Shown here: one piece after another, positions 32,058 to 34,429 of the stretch
Layout: the number at the start of each line of letters is the position of its first letter
How positions within the stretch are numbered: position 1 is the first letter of the stretch
DNA from: Gp7-AA10 sp035516895
Lineage (GTDB): Bacteria; Acidobacteriota; Thermoanaerobaculia; Gp7-AA8
Assembly (NCBI GenBank): GCA_035516895.1
Contig: DATIZY010000193.1
Span: 1 to 34,429 of the forward strand
Reading direction: 5' to 3'
DNA: 34,429 bases
The notes under the pieces: model-generated
What the model was told of the DNA's origin: nothing
The model's database searches: none
The model's input: only the letters and a program-made list of their open reading frames with translations
Program-made: the position numbers and the translations under genes

Positions 32058-33575
32058 TCAGTGGCCGCCGCGCTTCGGTGCTCCCGGGACCGGCGGAGTA
32101 TTGCTGTCGGGGGGCAAGTCCGTGACGTCGTTGGTCCGAGTGTCGATGCGAAGCACGGCGGAATTGTTCGAGAGATTCTGATCGTAAAGCGGCGACGATG
32201 CCGTGGCGCTGGCGATCACGATGTCATTGACGCCGCGAAACGGTTCGATATAACTCGACACCTCACACGTGTCGTCTGCAGCAAGAGAGAAACCGCTGCA
32301 GACCAACGTACCGCCATTGCTCTGGCATGAGCTCCCGCGGCACGAGACGAGTTGCGTGCCGCTGGTAACTGTGGGAAAAAGTGAAAACTGTAGCACGCCA
32401 CCCGTCGCGTCATCCTTCCCGCCGTTGCGAACGGAGACGTTAACGATCGCCAGCCCGTCCCGAAGCGGTAGATAGCTGATCTTTTCGACGGCCATGTCAG
32501 CGCAGTTCTTCGGCGGAACGAACTTGACGGCGATCAGGTTGCCGCTCGTGCCGTCGTCCTTCCGCACGATGCCTTGCGGCGAATCGCATGTGGTCGCGCC
32601 GGCGAGAGCGCGTTTGCCGCGCGCTGCGGTGGTGACGATCGATCCGCTGCTCGACGCCGGCGGCAGGAAGAAAATATCGGAGAGTTTCGCTCCGAACGGC
32701 GACGACTCATTGATCGTCGCGTGGCCGCTCGAGTCAGCAGTCGACACGACGAGCTGACCGATCTGATTCGCGGAGTACTCCGAGAACCAGATGTTGCCGT
32801 CGTTGCCGACGGCGATCCCCGCCGGATTCGCGTTCGCCGTCGGAACGGCGTACTCCTTCTCGTCGCCGCCGGGCGCGACTCGCGCGATACTGTTCGTGCC
32901 GTGAATGAACCAGAAGGTGCCGTCGAGCGCCGTCACTCCTCGCGCTCCCGAGTACTGCGGACCGGTAGCGATGGTCGACGAGAGGCCGATCGAACCATCG
33001 GTCCCCATCTTCCAAATCATGTTCGCATTCGTGTCGATGAGCCAGAGTCCAACATCGGCCGGAGCGATGCCGGCGAGGAACTGCGCCCCCTTCGGCGCGA
33101 ACTCGGCGAACGTTCCGTCAGTACCGAGGCGGCCGACGTGAACGCCGTCGATCAGTTCGAGAAACCATACGCTGCCGTCGTTTGCGACCGCGATCTGCCA
33201 CGGGCCGCCGGTCATCGTCGCGGGAATCGGGAATTCCGTGATCGATCCGCTCGGAGTGATCTTCGCCACTTTTCCTTTCGGCAAGGCGCCGGGGCCGGTT
33301 TCCACGAACCAGAGATTTCCATCGGGCGCGGCGGCGATCGCGAGCGGCTGTGCGGAGGCGGTCGGGATCGGGAATAACGTGAACGCGCCTGCCGGTGTTA
33401 GGCGGCCGACGCTGTTTTGTTTGCTGTCGACAATCCATAGATTGCCCGACGTGTCGAGAGCCGATGCCGTCGCGCTTGCCGGAATGTTCACCGGCTGCGT
33501 GGTGATGCCGGCGATGTCCGCCATCGCCGGCGCGGATGCAGCGAGGAGAATCGCGAGAAAGATCGTCGTGCGCAT
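32058..33575 (-). CDS. Vgb-like beta-propeller with CARDB-type domain, family B copy 1
   Basis: 505 residues. Signal peptide MRTTIFLAILLAASAPAMA, then ADIAGITTQPVNIP, matching the start of copy 2 (ADISGITVSPITLP). Propeller blades have the Vgb pattern (DTSGNLWIVDSKQNSVGRL, APDGNLWFVET, GNDGNIWFSEYSANQIGQL). A CARDB-like domain follows (ADMAVEKISYLPLRDGLAIVNVSVRNGG, ending YDQNLSNNSAVLRID), with Cys pairs. The tail is Pro-rich (SNTPPVPGAPKRGGH). It lacks the last Ig-like domain of copy 2. The ATG is six bases after the stop of family A copy 1, so the two are coupled. Confidence 0.8.
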   Translation of the reverse strand: MRTTIFLAILLAASAPAMADIAGITTQPVNIPASATASALDTSGNLWIVDSKQNSVGRLTPAGAFTLFPIPTASAQPLAIAAAPDGNLWFVETGPGALPKGKVAKITPSGSITEFPIPATMTGGPWQIAVANDGSVWFLELIDGVHVGRLGTDGTFAEFAPKGAQFLAGIAPADVGLWLIDTNANMIWKMGTDGSIGLSSTIATGPQYSGARGVTALDGTFWFIHGTNSIARVAPGGDEKEYAVPTANANPAGIAVGNDGNIWFSEYSANQIGQLVVSTADSSGHATINESSPFGAKLSDIFFLPPASSSGSIVTTAARGKRALAGATTCDSPQGIVRKDDGTSGNLIAVKFVPPKNCADMAVEKISYLPLRDGLAIVNVSVRNGGKDDATGGVLQFSLFPTVTSGTQLVSCRGSSCQSNGGTLVCSGFSLAADDTCEVSSYIEPFRGVNDIVIASATASSPLYDQNLSNNSAVLRIDTRTNDVTDLPPDSNTPPVPGAPKRGGH

Positions 33576-33581
33576 GGCTGC

Positions 33582-34412
33582 TTACTGCATGAAGAAGAAA
33601 GAACCGTCATTTGTGCTGACGTCTTTGATGGAAACATAGCCGCGGATCTGCGCGGTGCCGCTCGTTTCGGTGACGTTGAGGACGAGCGCCGTCGCGCTTG
33701 CGGGCAGACTGTACGCGCCCCACACATTGTTGATCTGCGTGACCTGTCCCGGGCCGAGCGTCACGCTCTGCTGCGCGCCGACCTGCGCTCCCGTCGACGG
33801 ATCGTAAAACGTCAGCTGTAGCGTGACGGGCGTCGAGTCGCCCTGGCCCGCGTCGTTGATGCCGACGTTTTCCAGACCGAGGTTCGTGAGAACCGCCGGG
33901 ACGTTACCGGTTGCGTTCGTGGTGTTGTTAATGACCGTGGAGAGTGCGTGCGAGCCGTTCTTGCGCAGCACCACGCCGCGATACGCGAGCCCGACCGACG
34001 GCCTCTGTCCGGCCGTGAGGTAGTTGTAGACGCGCACGGTGACGGACGCTTCGTTCCCGGTGGCGAAGCCGGGATTCGCGAAGGTGATGAGCAGCGTGCC
34101 GAATCCGCTCGACGCCTGCCCCTGCGTGATCGCGCCCTGGGACGCGAGCGTGCCGAGGACGTCGTCGGTGTGGAAGTTGCCGTAGGGACCGAGCGCGGCG
34201 ACGAGCGTGCCGCTGACGTCGACGCTGAGGTCCGATGAGACGTACTCGAAATTTACACCCGTGGGTTGATTGGTGTGATTGGTGACGTCCATCGATGTGT
34301 AGAACGTCGCCGTCGCGCCGACCGCATGCGTGACGATGGGCAGGTCCACGGAGAACGTTGCGAACGCAGGAAGGGCGAAGAGGCCGATTGCGATTGCAAA
34401 AAGTTTTTTCAT
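33582..34412 (-). CDS. Secreted protein family A, copy 1
   Basis: 276 residues, the same length as copy 2. Start ATG at 34412 with AAGGAG upstream; an in-frame ATG at 34427 would place residues over the ribosome site. Signal peptide MKKLFAIAIGLFALPAFA, then FSVDLPIVTHAVGATATFYTSMDVTN. It is similar to copy 2 along its full length, most strongly in the central and C-terminal parts (GLENVGINDAG, QINNVWGAY, GTAQIRGYVSIKD, NDGSFFFMQ). The fold is probably beta-sandwich and the function unknown. It precedes a family B propeller, the reverse of the order seen for copy 2. Confidence 0.75.
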   Translation of the reverse strand: MKKLFAIAIGLFALPAFATFSVDLPIVTHAVGATATFYTSMDVTNHTNQPTGVNFEYVSSDLSVDVSGTLVAALGPYGNFHTDDVLGTLASQGAITQGQASSGFGTLLITFANPGFATGNEASVTVRVYNYLTAGQRPSVGLAYRGVVLRKNGSHALSTVINNTTNATGNVPAVLTNLGLENVGINDAGQGDSTPVTLQLTFYDPSTGAQVGAQQSVTLGPGQVTQINNVWGAYSLPASATALVLNVTETSGTAQIRGYVSIKDVSTNDGSFFFMQ

Positions 34413-34429
34413 TTCATGCTCCTTCATTT

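Noticed and set aside
29994..33575. Family B proteins as true virginiamycin B lyases
   Set aside because: They have propeller repeats like Vgb, but signal peptides, Ig-type domains and large size argue for a secreted binding protein.

Overview
GC-rich bacterial chromosome fragment with dense, ordinary coding. The mix fits a Gram-negative, free-living bacterium: an RND tripartite pump with a TolC-type channel, many lipoproteins and secreted beta-propellers, an HD-GYP protein, a fused siroheme decarboxylase and a KGG stress protein. Acidobacteriota or a neighbouring phylum is my best guess from gene style, at low confidence. No phage, transposase, CRISPR array or rRNA is visible, and no gene-free stretch exceeds 300 bases. 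Very long open frames opposite or out of phase with real genes are GC-driven shadows and are left out.

Layout. 1-1651: tail of an amidohydrolase, a hypothetical exported protein and an LTxxQ (Spy-like) lipoprotein. 1661-7377 (minus): RND remnant, RND permease, adaptor and outer-membrane channel, joined by ATGA overlaps. 7444-9371 (plus): response regulator and histidine kinase, divergent from the pump with a short shared promoter region. 9479-9823 (minus): PepSY protein. 9915-11982: YncE-like propeller and a convergent aldo/keto reductase. 12085-16904 (plus): HEAT-repeat protein, HD-GYP protein and a YtcJ-like amidohydrolase. 16965-22349 (minus): dnaB, a 59-aa protein, a 51-aa zinc-ribbon protein, a P-loop kinase-like protein, a receiver-like protein, NfeD protease, slipin and a helical protein, closely packed like one long operon. 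22568-23482 (plus): parvulin-type isomerase. 23598-28637 (minus): siroheme decarboxylase, DUF309, isocitrate dehydrogenase, AmgK-like kinase, cyclophilin and KGG protein. 28775-34412 (minus): two tRNA-Ser genes, then two secreted protein families (here A, 276 aa, and B, Vgb-like propeller) each present twice around a degenerate third tRNA-Ser copy.

The most unusual signal is non-coding. Five intergenic gaps (18298-18373, 25112-25193, 27331-27405, 28885-28988, 31883-31951) hold tandem 7-base repeats arranged as two facing arms that can fold on each other. The heptad sequence differs between loci, but the period of 7 and the arm-loop-arm plan are the same. They resemble the heptanucleotide STRR repeats described in cyanobacteria, but folded as hairpins. 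Two of them flank the duplicated tRNA-Ser and differ by heptad number, and one lies over the expected start of a kinase gene.
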